This document shows positions 35,466-45,033 of a stretch of 64,000 nucleotides of DNA, one piece after another. Each line of letters opens with the position of its first letter. Position 1 is the first letter of the stretch. Made by a program: the position numbers and the translations under genes. Origin of the DNA: an uncultured Eggerthella sp. (lineage in GTDB: Bacteria > Actinomycetota > Coriobacteriia > Coriobacteriales > Eggerthellaceae); assembly GCA_900542525.1 (NCBI GenBank), contig UQNZ01000005.1, forward strand, positions 1 to 64,000. The letters run 5' to 3'. The notes beneath the pieces are model-generated. The model was not told where the DNA came from and made no database searches. It saw nothing but the letters and a program-made list of their open reading frames with translations.

Positions 35466-36833
35466 ATGGAAGCTTCAGCTCTCATCCTCGCTGCCGGAGC
35501 CGGCACGCGCATGAAATCATCCAAGCCCAAAGTGGTACATAAGATACTCGAAAAACCTCTTATTCGCTGGGTGGTCGATGCAGCCCATGGTGCTGGCATC
35601 GAGTCGGTGGTCACCGTTGTCGGTCACGGTCGCGCGCTTGTCGAGCCGCTGGTCGAAGATACGCAGGTCGTCGTTCAGGAAGAACAGCTTGGAACTGCGG
35701 ATGCGGTGAAGACCGCACGCGAGGTGCTTGCTCAGATGCCTGGCCCGCTCGTAGTGCTCACGGGTGATTCCCCGCTCATTCGACCGGAAACGATCACTGC
35801 ATTGGTGGAAGCGCAACAAGCTTCGCAGGCTGCGGTCGTGGTGCTGAGCATGGAGATGGAGGATCCTTCAGGCTATGGGCGTATCGTGCGCGATGCGCAA
35901 GGCGGGGTATGTGCGATCGTGGAGCATAAGGATTGCACGCATGATCAGGTTACGATCGGTGAATGCAACTCAGGCTTCTACTGCTTCGACAAGGAATTCC
36001 TTTTCACAGCGCTCGACGAGGTTTCAACCCAGAACGCTCAGAAAGAATACTATCTTACCGATGTGCTCGAGCTTGCCTATCAGGCTGGCCGTGTGGTTGG
36101 TTGCCTTCGTGCAGAAGATCCGCTCGAGTGCATGGGCGTCAATTCGCGCTCGCAGCTTGCTGAGGCAAGCGCTTGTTTGCAAGCACGCATCAATAGTGCT
36201 CATATGGAAAACGGGGTTACAATCATCGACCCTGCTACCACCTGGATCGGCCCCGATGTAAAGATCGCGCAGGATACCGAGATTTGGCCGATGAGCTTCT
36301 TGTTCGGATCTACGCGCGTAGGAAGCGATTGCGTTGTTGGTCCTCATTCGCGCTTGGTCGATACCGTTGTGGGAAATGGCTGTACGCTTGAAGAAACGAT
36401 CGCGCTCGAATCGCGTATCGACGACAATGCTACCTGTGGTCCGCGTGCCTATCTGCGCCCCGAAACTCATATGTGCGTTGGTTCGAAAGCGGGTACGCAC
36501 GTTGAGATCAAGAAGTCCACGATCGGGAAAGGATCGAAGGTTCCTCATCTTTCCTATATCGGAGACGCAACGCTTGGTGAAGATGTCAACATCGGAGCAG
36601 GCACGATCACGTGCAACTACGACGGCGAGAAGAAGTGGCCTACCACCGTGGGCGATCGCGCGTTCGTGGGAAGCGATGTCATGCTTGTTGCGCCAGTTTC
36701 AGTGGGAAGCGATTCTCTTATCGGCGCGGGTTCGGTCATCACTAAAGATGTCTCGGCGGGAGCGCTCGGACTTGGACGTGCGCGTCAGACTGAGATCGAA
36801 GGCTGGAACGATAAGAAGAAGAAAAACCAATAA
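35466..36833 (+). CDS. glmU: Bifunctional UDP-GlcNAc synthesis enzyme GlmU
   Basis: A 455-residue GlmU. The N-terminal uridylyltransferase domain has ALILAAGAGTRMKSSKPKV at its start and DSPLIRP in the active site. The C-terminal half is a left-handed beta helix of hexapeptide repeats with the acetyltransferase site (EIKKSTIGKGSKVPHLSYIG and NIGAGTITCNYDGEKK). It acetylates glucosamine-1-phosphate, then forms UDP-GlcNAc. The start at 35466 has AAAGGG 5 bases before it; an upstream in-frame start adds 24 residues the family lacks. GlmM, which supplies its substrate, lies 10 kb upstream. Confidence 0.97.
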   Translation: MEASALILAAGAGTRMKSSKPKVVHKILEKPLIRWVVDAAHGAGIESVVTVVGHGRALVEPLVEDTQVVVQEEQLGTADAVKTAREVLAQMPGPLVVLTGDSPLIRPETITALVEAQQASQAAVVVLSMEMEDPSGYGRIVRDAQGGVCAIVEHKDCTHDQVTIGECNSGFYCFDKEFLFTALDEVSTQNAQKEYYLTDVLELAYQAGRVVGCLRAEDPLECMGVNSRSQLAEASACLQARINSAHMENGVTIIDPATTWIGPDVKIAQDTEIWPMSFLFGSTRVGSDCVVGPHSRLVDTVVGNGCTLEETIALESRIDDNATCGPRAYLRPETHMCVGSKAGTHVEIKKSTIGKGSKVPHLSYIGDATLGEDVNIGAGTITCNYDGEKKWPTTVGDRAFVGSDVMLVAPVSVGSDSLIGAGSVITKDVSAGALGLGRARQTEIEGWNDKKKKNQ

Positions 36834-36856
36834 TACGGCCGTTAGGTAAGTTCGCC

Positions 36857-36885
36857 TGACCAACCAAAGCTGAATTGACTAGAAT
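36857..36885 (+). promoter_or_regulatory. Possible promoter of prs-pth
   Basis: TAGAAT (36880-36885) as -10; TGACCA (36857-36862) is the nearest -35 match at 17 bases. Confidence 0.35.
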
Positions 36886-36924
36886 ATGTCGATGTGAGTC
36901 GACTGAAGAAGAAAGAGATGCGCT

Positions 36925-37899
36925 ATGAGCAACATGACTAAGACAATGGCCGTTTTCTCAGGATCCGCACATCCTGAATTAGCTCGCGAGATCGCGAATG
37001 CGCTCGGCGTTGAACTAGGAGATATCCATCTTGAGAAGTTCGCCAATGGTGAGATCTATGCGCGCTACAACGATAGTATTCGCGGCGCGGATGTCTTCTT
37101 GATCCAGTCGGTTGCAGGTGAATCGGTCAACGATGCGCTCATGGAATTGCTCATTATGGCCGATGCGGCAAAACGTGCTTCAGCACGTACGGTTACTGCG
37201 GTCATCTCTCATTACGGTTATTCGCGCCAAGACCGCAAGGCTTCAGCGCGTGAGCCTATCACGGCGAAGCTCGTGGCGAATATGCTTACGGCTGCAGGCG
37301 TCGATCGCATCATCACGATCGATCTTCACCAAGGTCAGATCCAGGGCTTCTTCGACATCCCGGTCAATCATATCACGGCGCTTTGGACCATCGCTGATTA
37401 CTTCAATAAGAAAGGCCTCGATTCTGAGCGCCTCTGCGTGGTAAGCCCCGACTTGGGTCGTGCGAAAGCGGCGAAGAAACTTGCCGATCTTACGAATGCC
37501 AGCATCGCCATCATGCACAAAGAGCGCCCCAAGCACAACGCTGCCGAGATTACCGCGCTCATCGGTGACGTTGAAGGCAAAACGTGCATCCTGAATGACG
37601 ACATGATCGACACGGCCGGCTCGGTCATCGGTGCGGTTAAGTCGCTCAAGAATAACGGTGCTGAGAAGATCTACGTTACCGCGACCCATCCTATTCTTTC
37701 GGGTCCTGCCTTCGAACGCCTTCATGATCCTGATATTGAAGAAGTAGTGGTTTGCAACACCATTCCTATTCCTGAAGAAGAGCTCGCTAAGGGTAAGATC
37801 AAGGTGGTTTCGGTCGCTCCGCTCTTTGCGCATGCGATCAACGCGGTCTTCTCTAACGGCTCTATCTCCGAGCTCTTCGACCCTGATTTCGCGCTCTAA
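36925..37899 (+). CDS. prs: Ribose-phosphate pyrophosphokinase
   Basis: A 324-residue PRPP synthetase that makes 5-phosphoribosyl-1-diphosphate for nucleotides, histidine and tryptophan. Conserved items are FANGE near residue 34, RQDRKASAREPITAKLVA, DLHQGQIQGFFDIP, the flexible-loop RPKHNAAE area, and the PRPP-binding LNDDMIDTAGSV. In many bacteria prs follows glmU, as here. It ends two bases before pth, so the two are translated together. Confidence 0.97.
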   Translation: MSNMTKTMAVFSGSAHPELAREIANALGVELGDIHLEKFANGEIYARYNDSIRGADVFLIQSVAGESVNDALMELLIMADAAKRASARTVTAVISHYGYSRQDRKASAREPITAKLVANMLTAAGVDRIITIDLHQGQIQGFFDIPVNHITALWTIADYFNKKGLDSERLCVVSPDLGRAKAAKKLADLTNASIAIMHKERPKHNAAEITALIGDVEGKTCILNDDMIDTAGSVIGAVKSLKNNGAEKIYVTATHPILSGPAFERLHDPDIEEVVVCNTIPIPEEELAKGKIKVVSVAPLFAHAINAVFSNGSISELFDPDFAL

Positions 37900-37901
37900 C
37901 G

Positions 37902-38468
37902 ATGTACCTTATCGTTGGCCTGGGAAATCCCGGTGAAGACTACGCCCACACGCGTCACAATGCCGGCTTCGATACGATCGATGTGCTGGCACGCGAATGG
38001 AGCGCGAATTATTGGAAGGACAAGGGTGGAGCGCTCGTTGCTGAAGTGAAACCCCGTGCGCTCGATGGCGAAGTGGTTGTTCTCGCAAAGCCCCAAAGTT
38101 ATATGAATCTTTCCGGGGGTCCGGTTGTCAATCTCATGAAAGCCTATGGCACCTCTCCTGATGAAGTTATCGTCATCCACGACGATCTCGATCTTCCTTC
38201 TGGCTCGATTCGTGTGAAGCGCGGGGGAGGGCACGCGGGGCATAATGGCCTGCGTTCGATCATCGACAAGACGAAGACCCGCGAATTCAATCGCGTTCGC
38301 ATCGGTATCGGTCGCCCGCCAGGAAAGATGCCCGTTGTGGATTTCGTACTTGCCACACCGCGCAAAGAGACCCTGGAAGAGTTCGAGCACGCTTGTCACC
38401 GTGGGGCAGAGGCGTGTGCATTCTTCGTTGAGCACGGACTCGAAAAGACACAAAACACCTTCAATTAA
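37902..38468 (+). CDS. pth: Peptidyl-tRNA hydrolase
   Basis: A 188-residue Pth that frees tRNAs from stalled peptides. Family motifs are IVGLGNPGEDYAHTRHNAGF (catalytic His near residue 19), KPQSYMNLSG, VIHDDLDLPSG and GHAGHNGLRSII. It starts two bases after the prs stop codon. glmU-prs-pth is a common order in Gram-positive bacteria and supports the call. Confidence 0.97.
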   Translation: MYLIVGLGNPGEDYAHTRHNAGFDTIDVLAREWSANYWKDKGGALVAEVKPRALDGEVVVLAKPQSYMNLSGGPVVNLMKAYGTSPDEVIVIHDDLDLPSGSIRVKRGGGHAGHNGLRSIIDKTKTREFNRVRIGIGRPPGKMPVVDFVLATPRKETLEEFEHACHRGAEACAFFVEHGLEKTQNTFN

Positions 38469-38537
38469 ACCTCGGCAAACAAGCTTCGATATGCGAAAAT
38501 AACCTACGAACAACAAGTCGTATGGTAGGTATTCTCA

Positions 38538-41500
38538 ATGTCAGCGAAGATTATGGTCAAGCAGGTCGACCAGACGGTGGTAACCCATCTTGCCAAGACC
38601 TTCGACCTCCCTCATTTCATAGCTGCTACGCTCGCCTCGCGCGGGGTCATTCACGATGAGCAGGTGGAAAGATTCCTCCACCCGTCGCTTGTGCGCGATT
38701 GGCGCGACCCGTATGACATAGAAGGCATGGAAGAGGTCGTCGAACGATTGCTTGCCGCGCTCAAACGCCGTGCGCGTATCCTCGTCTTTGGCGATTTTGA
38801 TGTGGACGGCATCACGGCAACTTCCATCATGACGCGCGGACTCCAAGCGCTTGGGGCAGAGGTTATCCCCTTCATTCCTTTGCGCTTTGAAGAAGGCTAT
38901 GGTCTTTCGGCTAAGGCGATCGGTCGTGTTATAGGAATGAGCCCCGATCTTGTCATTACCGTCGATAACGGTATCGCCGCCTACGATGAGGTCGAGCACT
39001 TGAAACGCGAAGGCATCGAAGTCATCATCACCGACCATCACGAACCCGCTGAAGCAGTGCCCCAAGGGGTGCCGCTCATCGATCCGAAATGTGGGAACAA
39101 CCCGAGTTCGATCCTGGCGGGTGCGGGGGTTGCGCTCAAAGCCATTCATGCCTTAGGAGCTCGACTTGGCAGGCCTCATCTTTGGCGCGAGCTGGTCGAT
39201 CTGGCAACGCTGGGCACACTCGCCGATCTTATGCCCATGGTGGATGAGAATCGCGCGCTCGTTGCAGAAGGCCTTTCGATGCTCAATAGCGAACCGCGCG
39301 CCTGCATCGAAGCGCTCATGGTTCAGGCAGGCATAGATCCAGGCACCTTGAGTTCGGTGAACCTTGGATTCACGCTCATTCCGCGCCTTAACGCAGCAGG
39401 GCGTATGGGCAATGCTCAGCTTGCGCTTGATCTGCTTCTTTGTGACGATCCCTCTGAATGCATGCGCCTTGCAGCGCAACTCGAAGATAACAACAACGAA
39501 CGCCGTCGCATCGAGGCTGAGCTTTCCAAGGTTGCCCAAGAGCAAGCGGCACAGAGCTATGCTGGTCAGCGTGCGCTCGTGGTCTTTGGCGAAGGTTGGC
39601 ATGAAGGTGTGAAGGGTATCGTTGCTTCGCGCCTGGTCAATACCTATCGTGTGCCCTCACTGCTCTTCACGGTCGAAGATGGTGAAGCGCGCGGCTCGGG
39701 ACGAAGCGTAGGGGATATCAATCTCTTCAAAGCAGTCGAGCACTGCAAGCATCTTCTCACTCGTTACGGCGGGCATGAGGCGGCGGTGGGCGTCACGTTG
39801 CCGAGCGCGAATCTCGACGAATTCTACCGTGAGCTTTGCTCGTATCTCGACACGTTTCCTGCTGAATGCTTCGAGGCAAGCGTGAAAGCTGATGCGCTCG
39901 TCGATCTTTCGGAGCTCACGCTCGAAAATGTTGCGAAGATCGATCTTCTTGCCCCCTTCGGTCAAGAGAATGCCGTTCCGCATTATCTTGCGCGAGGTGT
40001 GTTCTTGGAACAAGCAAAAGCGGTAGGGGCTGAGAAGAACCATCTCTCAGCACGGCTCTCCGATGGGGTTGATAGCGTAGCGGCCATCATGTTCCGCTGT
40101 CCGAATATCACGGAGATGCTCAGGTGCAAATGCGCGCTCGATGCGGTGTTTCGTCTGCAGATCGATACCTGGAAGAACTATCGAAGCGTCAAAGCGATGG
40201 TGGACCATATCGCGCCGCTCGATGCTTCGGGTTGCTCAGGCTGCGATCAGGCGACCACTTCCTTTCTTCACGAGCTGAGCGATTCGTACTGCGACACCTA
40301 TTCTTCTACTTATCCTAGGGCGGTGGAAGAATCTTCGGACGCTTTCGTTGAGAGTAATCGCGATCAGTGGGAGCTGCTTGCGAAGAGAGAACCGCAAGCC
40401 CTGCGAAGCAAGCTCGTTTCTGCTCTCATCGGAACGGCTTCGCTCCATGAAGCGCAAACGAAGACGCTCGAGCTGCTCGATGCAGGGGAGTCGGTGTTCT
40501 CGGTTATGGGAACGGGGCGAGGTAAATCGCTCATCTTCCATCTCTTTGCGATCGAACTTGCGCTCAAGCAGCACAAACAGAGCATCTTTCTCTATCCGTT
40601 GCGTGCGCTCATTTCTGATCAGGCGTTCCATCTGCAAGAGGTGGTTTCGCGCTTCGGCATAACCGTCGAAGTGCTCATGGGGGCTACCCCGCAAGAAGAG
40701 CGTACGCGTATTCTTGCCGGTCTTGAGCAGGGACGTGTTGACATCATTCTCACTACGCCAGAATACCTTGCTTGTCATGTGTATGAACTTGCAAAGAAGG
40801 GCTCATTCGGATTCGTGACGATCGACGAGGCTCATCATGTGGGACTGGCGCGCGAGGATTTCCGCGTTGCCTACAAGCATATTTGCGATTGCCTGCACGC
40901 GCTCGGCGATCCGCAGGTTCTCGCCGTTACCGCGACCGCTAACGATGCGATTGCGAAAAGCTTGATCGACCTCTTGCCGCTCGATGTCTATGTGACAGAT
41001 GAGCGGGCGCGCACCAATCTGCATATCGACGATAAGCGCAACATACGCAAGCGCGATCTCTACCTTGCTTCGATCATCGCTTCGGGGGAGAAGACGATCG
41101 TGTATGTGAATTCTCGTATGGAAACGATCATGCTCACCAAACGGTTGCGCGAGTTGGTGCCTCATCTTGCGTGGCGTATCGGCTTCTATAACGCCGGGCT
41201 TACTCGCGCGGAGCGCAACCGGATCGAAGAACTGTTCCGCAATGACGAACTGGGCGTGCTCATTGCCACCTCAGCCTTCGGCGAAGGGGTCGATCTTCCT
41301 CATATCCGCCATGTGGTGCTCTACCATATGCCCTTTTCAGAAGTTGAGTTCAACCAGATGAGCGGACGCGCAGGGCGCGATGGGGAGGATGCTTTCATCC
41401 ATCTGCTCTTCGGGCGCAATGATGGCTCGATCAACCAATCGATCTTGCACGAGATGACGCCCACGCACGACAACATGGCACAGATCTATCGTGAGTTGCG

Positions 41501-41870
41501 TCGTCAGCAGAAGGCGAGTGAGGAGCGCTTCTATGCGTTCGCGTTCGATCAACTTGCAAGAAGCGTTACGTCGCTGTTCCCGACCTTCTCAGTCTCTATC
41601 GATCAGACGCGCTCGGGCGTCGCGGTGTTCGAAGAGCTTGGTTTGGTCGAAACGCGTACCGAACAGGTGAATAACAATACGCATCACTTCATTCATGTCG
41701 TAGACTATAAAGGTAAAGTGGATTTGATAGACAGTGTCCGCTATCGCGAAGGCGTGGACGAGATCGCTTCCTTCGATCGTTTCAAGGATTGGGTGCTTGC
41801 TTGCTCCGCTGAAGAGCTTGAGCGCTGTGTCCAAAAGCCGCTTATGCCGCACACTGAAGAAGAGAGGTAG
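38538..41870 (+). CDS. RecJ single-strand exonuclease fused to a RecQ-like DEAH helicase
   Basis: One 1110-residue frame. The N-terminal part (1 to about 575) is RecJ: DFDVDG (86-91), TVDNG, DHH (166-168), NAAGRMG, the DHHA1 stretch RYGGHEAAVG and a RecJ-type OB domain near 470-570; it degrades single-stranded DNA 5' to 3'. After a linker, residues about 620-960 are an SF2 helicase with motif I GTGRGKS (658-664), DEAH box (763-766), TATAN and QMSGRAGRDG (940-949), RecQ-like order. No four-Cys zinc cluster or HRDC domain is seen, so it is not a full RecQ. The last 150 residues resemble a winged helix. RecJ and RecQ cooperate in recombination in E. coli, so fusion is functionally sensible. It precedes rel by four bases. 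Confidence 0.9.
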   Translation: MSAKIMVKQVDQTVVTHLAKTFDLPHFIAATLASRGVIHDEQVERFLHPSLVRDWRDPYDIEGMEEVVERLLAALKRRARILVFGDFDVDGITATSIMTRGLQALGAEVIPFIPLRFEEGYGLSAKAIGRVIGMSPDLVITVDNGIAAYDEVEHLKREGIEVIITDHHEPAEAVPQGVPLIDPKCGNNPSSILAGAGVALKAIHALGARLGRPHLWRELVDLATLGTLADLMPMVDENRALVAEGLSMLNSEPRACIEALMVQAGIDPGTLSSVNLGFTLIPRLNAAGRMGNAQLALDLLLCDDPSECMRLAAQLEDNNNERRRIEAELSKVAQEQAAQSYAGQRALVVFGEGWHEGVKGIVASRLVNTYRVPSLLFTVEDGEARGSGRSVGDINLFKAVEHCKHLLTRYGGHEAAVGVTLPSANLDEFYRELCSYLDTFPAECFEASVKADALVDLSELTLENVAKIDLLAPFGQENAVPHYLARGVFLEQAKAVGAEKNHLSARLSDGVDSVAAIMFRCPNITEMLRCKCALDAVFRLQIDTWKNYRSVKAMVDHIAPLDASGCSGCDQATTSFLHELSDSYCDTYSSTYPRAVEESSDAFVESNRDQWELLAKREPQALRSKLVSALIGTASLHEAQTKTLELLDAGESVFSVMGTGRGKSLIFHLFAIELALKQHKQSIFLYPLRALISDQAFHLQEVVSRFGITVEVLMGATPQEERTRILAGLEQGRVDIILTTPEYLACHVYELAKKGSFGFVTIDEAHHVGLAREDFRVAYKHICDCLHALGDPQVLAVTATANDAIAKSLIDLLPLDVYVTDERARTNLHIDDKRNIRKRDLYLASIIASGEKTIVYVNSRMETIMLTKRLRELVPHLAWRIGFYNAGLTRAERNRIEELFRNDELGVLIATSAFGEGVDLPHIRHVVLYHMPFSEVEFNQMSGRAGRDGEDAFIHLLFGRNDGSINQSILHEMTPTHDNMAQIYRELRRQQKASEERFYAFAFDQLARSVTSLFPTFSVSIDQTRSGVAVFEELGLVETRTEQVNNNTHHFIHVVDYKGKVDLIDSVRYREGVDEIASFDRFKDWVLACSAEELERCVQKPLMPHTEEER

Positions 41871-41874
41871 TGAG

Positions 41875-44214
41875 ATGCCGCCTAAGAACGCAACACAAAA
41901 CCCATCGGGCAGCACGACCTCGATCGATCCCTTCATCGCTGCAGCTACTACTGCGCCGCAGGGGTTTTCAGCTGAAGAGCGCTTCGAGGCGCTCCTTGAG
42001 CTTACCGCAGGCTATCTGAACGAAGATGAACAGGCGCTCTTGAAGCGCGCTTTTGCATTCGCTTCCGAAGCGCATGGAGACCAGAAACGCAAATCGGGCG
42101 AGCCTTTCGTCATTCATCCGGTCGAGGTCGCTATCATCCTTGCTGATCTGCGCATGGATGTCGAAGTGCTCTGTGCGGCGCTTCTGCATGATACCGTAGA
42201 AGATACTGCGGCAACTAAAGAACAGGTGGCAGAAGAGTTCTCGCCGCAGATCGCAGAGCTGGTTGACGGCGTGACGAAGATCTCGAAGATCGAGGTTGAA
42301 GACTTGAACGATGAGCAAGCACAGACGTTCCGCAAGATGCTCGTAGCGATGAATCGCGACATTCGCGTGGTGGTCATCAAGCTTGCCGACCGCTTGCACA
42401 ACATGCGCACGCTTTCTGCTCTGCGCGAAGATCGACGCATCTTCAAGTCACGCGAAACGCGCGAGATCTATGCGCCGATCGCGCACCGCCTTGGTATCAG
42501 CTCTATCAAGTGGGAACTCGAAGACCTCGCTTTCTTCTATCTTGAGCCGAACAAATTCAAACAGGTTTCGCGCATGGTTTCAGAAACCCGCCATGAGCGC
42601 GAGGAATATCTGCAGAACGTCATCGACATCCTGAAAGAGGAAATGGAGAAGATCGGCGTTGAGGCGCGCTTCATGGGGCGCCCGAAACATCTCTACTCCA
42701 TCTATTCGAAGATGACGAAGAAGGGCAAAGGCTTCTCTGAGGTATACGACCTGATCGCGGTGCGCATCATCGTAGACTCCGTGAGCGATTGCTATTCGGT
42801 GCTCGGTGCGGTTCATACGCTCTGGCACCCGATGCCAGGGCGCTTCAAAGACTACATCGCCATGCCGAAGTTCAACATGTATCAAAGCCTGCATACCACG
42901 GTCATCGGTCCTGCTGGCCGTCCGCTCGAGGTGCAGATCCGAACCGAAGAGATGCATCGCGTGAGCGAATATGGCGTTGCAGCTCATTGGCGCTATAAGG
43001 AAAGCGGCACACGCAAGGGCGATAAGGACCTCGAGAAACAGATCGCCTGGCTGCGTGAGATGGTCGACTGGCAAGACGAGACGAAGGATTCGCGCGAGTT
43101 CTTGAAATCGCTCAAAGTTGGCTTGGCACCGAAAGAAGTTTACGTGTTCACCCCGAAGGGCAAAGCACTCAGCTTACGTGTCGGTTCCACGCCGGTCGAT
43201 TTTGCTTACGCGATCCATACTGAAGTAGGTAACCACTGCGTGGGCGCGAAGGTCAATGGCAGCATCGTGCCGCTCAGCTACGAACTTCAACAGGGCGATC
43301 GCGTCGAGATCCTCACGCAGAAGAGCGCCAGTCCTTCGCGCGATTGGCTCAACATCGTGAAGACCCCTTCTGCACGTTCGAAGATCCGTTCGTATTTCTC
43401 GAAGATCTCCCGTGGCGACGATCTTCAAGCAGGGCACGATAAGCTCACGCGCGAAATGCGCAAGCACGGGCTGGGCATCTCTTCGGCGCAATCGATGCGT
43501 GCGATCAAGCAGGTTGCAGAGACCCTTGGGTTCAAGGATTCCGATGATATGCTCGTCAAGATCGGCAACGGCAAGGAAAGCGCACAGCTCGTTGCCAACC
43601 GCTTGTTGAAGATCCTGGTCGACAAGGGAACCGAAGATGCTGAAAAGCCTGGTATTGGCACCTCAGCTTCCTCAACAGGCAAGATGCCTCCTATGCTCAC
43701 GAGCGTCAAGCGCCCGAAGAAACATGAGACGCATGCGGATAACGGCATCGTGGTGCGCGGCATCGATGATGTTCTCGTGCGTCTTTCGCGCTGCTGCAAC
43801 CCGGTTCCTGGCGATGACATCGTTGGATTCGTCACGCGCGGACGCGGTGTTTCGGTTCATCGCAGCGATTGTCCGAATGCGCAGGATCTCAGGCGTCATC
43901 CCGAACGCATCATCGAGGTGCATTGGGCTGATACTGCGCCTTCGGGCAAGGTTTCTTTCAATGTCGAGATCTTGATCGAGGCGCTTGACCGCCTGAATCT
44001 GCTTCTCGATGTAGCGAAGGTCTTCGCCGATAATGGAGCGAACGTGCTCTCAGTCTCTTCTACCACTCATCGTGATAGCATGGTCGAGATGCGTTTTCTC
44101 TTTCAAGTTTCAGACACGACCGCTATTTCGCGCATCCTGCAGCGTCTCCAGTCGGTCGAAGGGGTATTCGAGGCGCGGCGCATGATGCCGAATGCGACTT
44201 CGGATTCAAAATAA
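41875..44214 (+). CDS. rel: Bifunctional (p)ppGpp synthetase/hydrolase (Rel)
   Basis: A 779-residue Rel/SpoT homologue. The hydrolase HD domain keeps HDTVEDT (H105, D106), so hydrolysis is expected; the synthetase domain keeps RFKDYIAMPK (R323 to D326) and EVQIRTEEMHR. The RFKD form is the type found in bifunctional enzymes. A TGS domain (VYVFTPKGKALSLRVGSTPVDFAYAIH) and a C-terminal ACT domain follow. It controls the stringent response. The ATG at 41875 follows the RecJ-helicase stop by four bases, with GAGAGGTAG as ribosome site; 80 residues precede the HD domain. Confidence 0.95.
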   Translation: MPPKNATQNPSGSTTSIDPFIAAATTAPQGFSAEERFEALLELTAGYLNEDEQALLKRAFAFASEAHGDQKRKSGEPFVIHPVEVAIILADLRMDVEVLCAALLHDTVEDTAATKEQVAEEFSPQIAELVDGVTKISKIEVEDLNDEQAQTFRKMLVAMNRDIRVVVIKLADRLHNMRTLSALREDRRIFKSRETREIYAPIAHRLGISSIKWELEDLAFFYLEPNKFKQVSRMVSETRHEREEYLQNVIDILKEEMEKIGVEARFMGRPKHLYSIYSKMTKKGKGFSEVYDLIAVRIIVDSVSDCYSVLGAVHTLWHPMPGRFKDYIAMPKFNMYQSLHTTVIGPAGRPLEVQIRTEEMHRVSEYGVAAHWRYKESGTRKGDKDLEKQIAWLREMVDWQDETKDSREFLKSLKVGLAPKEVYVFTPKGKALSLRVGSTPVDFAYAIHTEVGNHCVGAKVNGSIVPLSYELQQGDRVEILTQKSASPSRDWLNIVKTPSARSKIRSYFSKISRGDDLQAGHDKLTREMRKHGLGISSAQSMRAIKQVAETLGFKDSDDMLVKIGNGKESAQLVANRLLKILVDKGTEDAEKPGIGTSASSTGKMPPMLTSVKRPKKHETHADNGIVVRGIDDVLVRLSRCCNPVPGDDIVGFVTRGRGVSVHRSDCPNAQDLRRHPERIIEVHWADTAPSGKVSFNVEILIEALDRLNLLLDVAKVFADNGANVLSVSSTTHRDSMVEMRFLFQVSDTTAISRILQRLQSVEGVFEARRMMPNATSDSK

Positions 44215-44256
44215 GGGCTTACTGCGTTTTACGGCAGTGAAAAGGAGGGATTGTCC

Positions 44257-44943
44257 ATGTCAACTATAGAGATCACCCGTGGAGAGCGCGGCTTCATCGT
44301 TACTGGCGCTTGCGTGGATATCGAATTTCTCATTTTAGGAATGATCCAGAACAACACCTATTTCATCAGCGATGGCGAAGGTTTGCTCGTAGTGGATCCA
44401 TCTGCGGATGTGAACCGCATCATGGCGCTCATCGGTGATCGTAAGCTCGATGCGATCATCTGCACGCATCATCACAGCGATCACGTAGGTGCGCTCAAAG
44501 AGCTGAAAGAGGCGACTGGCGCTTGCGTTTATGCCTCCGCAATCGATACTCCGGTCATCGAGAATCAACCAGCTCCAGATTTCGGTCCGCTCGTTGCTTC
44601 ATGCAAGGTCGATAAGATGCTGAATGATGGTGATACGCTCACGGTTGGCAATATGAAATGGAAGGTCATTGCAACGCCTGGTCATACTCCTGGTGGCATT
44701 TGCTTGTTCCTCGATTCTGAATACGGTGAATATATCGAGCGAGCGAACGTCCTCATCTCAGGAGATACCCTCTTTGCAGGTTCTATCGGACGTACGGATT
44801 TCGAGGGCGGCAATGATGCGCAGATGCGCAAATCACTTAAGCGTCTCTCGCAGCTGCCCGATGATACGCTCGTGCTCCCTGGTCATAACTCCCTTACCAC
44901 GATCGGTGATGAACAACGTCGTGTCTTTCGCTACTTCTGCTGA
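44257..44943 (+). CDS. MBL-fold metallohydrolase (glyoxalase II-like)
   Basis: A 228-residue metallo-beta-lactamase-fold hydrolase with HHHSDHVG as the metal motif, then ATPGHTPGG and the later ISGDTLFAGSIGR and LPGHNSLTT, all binuclear zinc ligands. These match the glyoxalase-II-like subgroup that hydrolyses thioesters, but many such proteins have other substrates. The ATG at 44257 is chosen since AAGGAGG lies 9 bases before it; a TTG at 44251 is too close. It follows rel by about 40 bases and may share its transcript. Confidence 0.85.
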   Translation: MSTIEITRGERGFIVTGACVDIEFLILGMIQNNTYFISDGEGLLVVDPSADVNRIMALIGDRKLDAIICTHHHSDHVGALKELKEATGACVYASAIDTPVIENQPAPDFGPLVASCKVDKMLNDGDTLTVGNMKWKVIATPGHTPGGICLFLDSEYGEYIERANVLISGDTLFAGSIGRTDFEGGNDAQMRKSLKRLSQLPDDTLVLPGHNSLTTIGDEQRRVFRYFC

Positions 44944-45033
44944 AGTAACCGTTACAATAGAGAAGACTCGTGTATGTCCTCATGCACGAAGGATTGCGCT
45001 AAGAGCACAGAGCTTTTGAGGAGTTATCATCCT

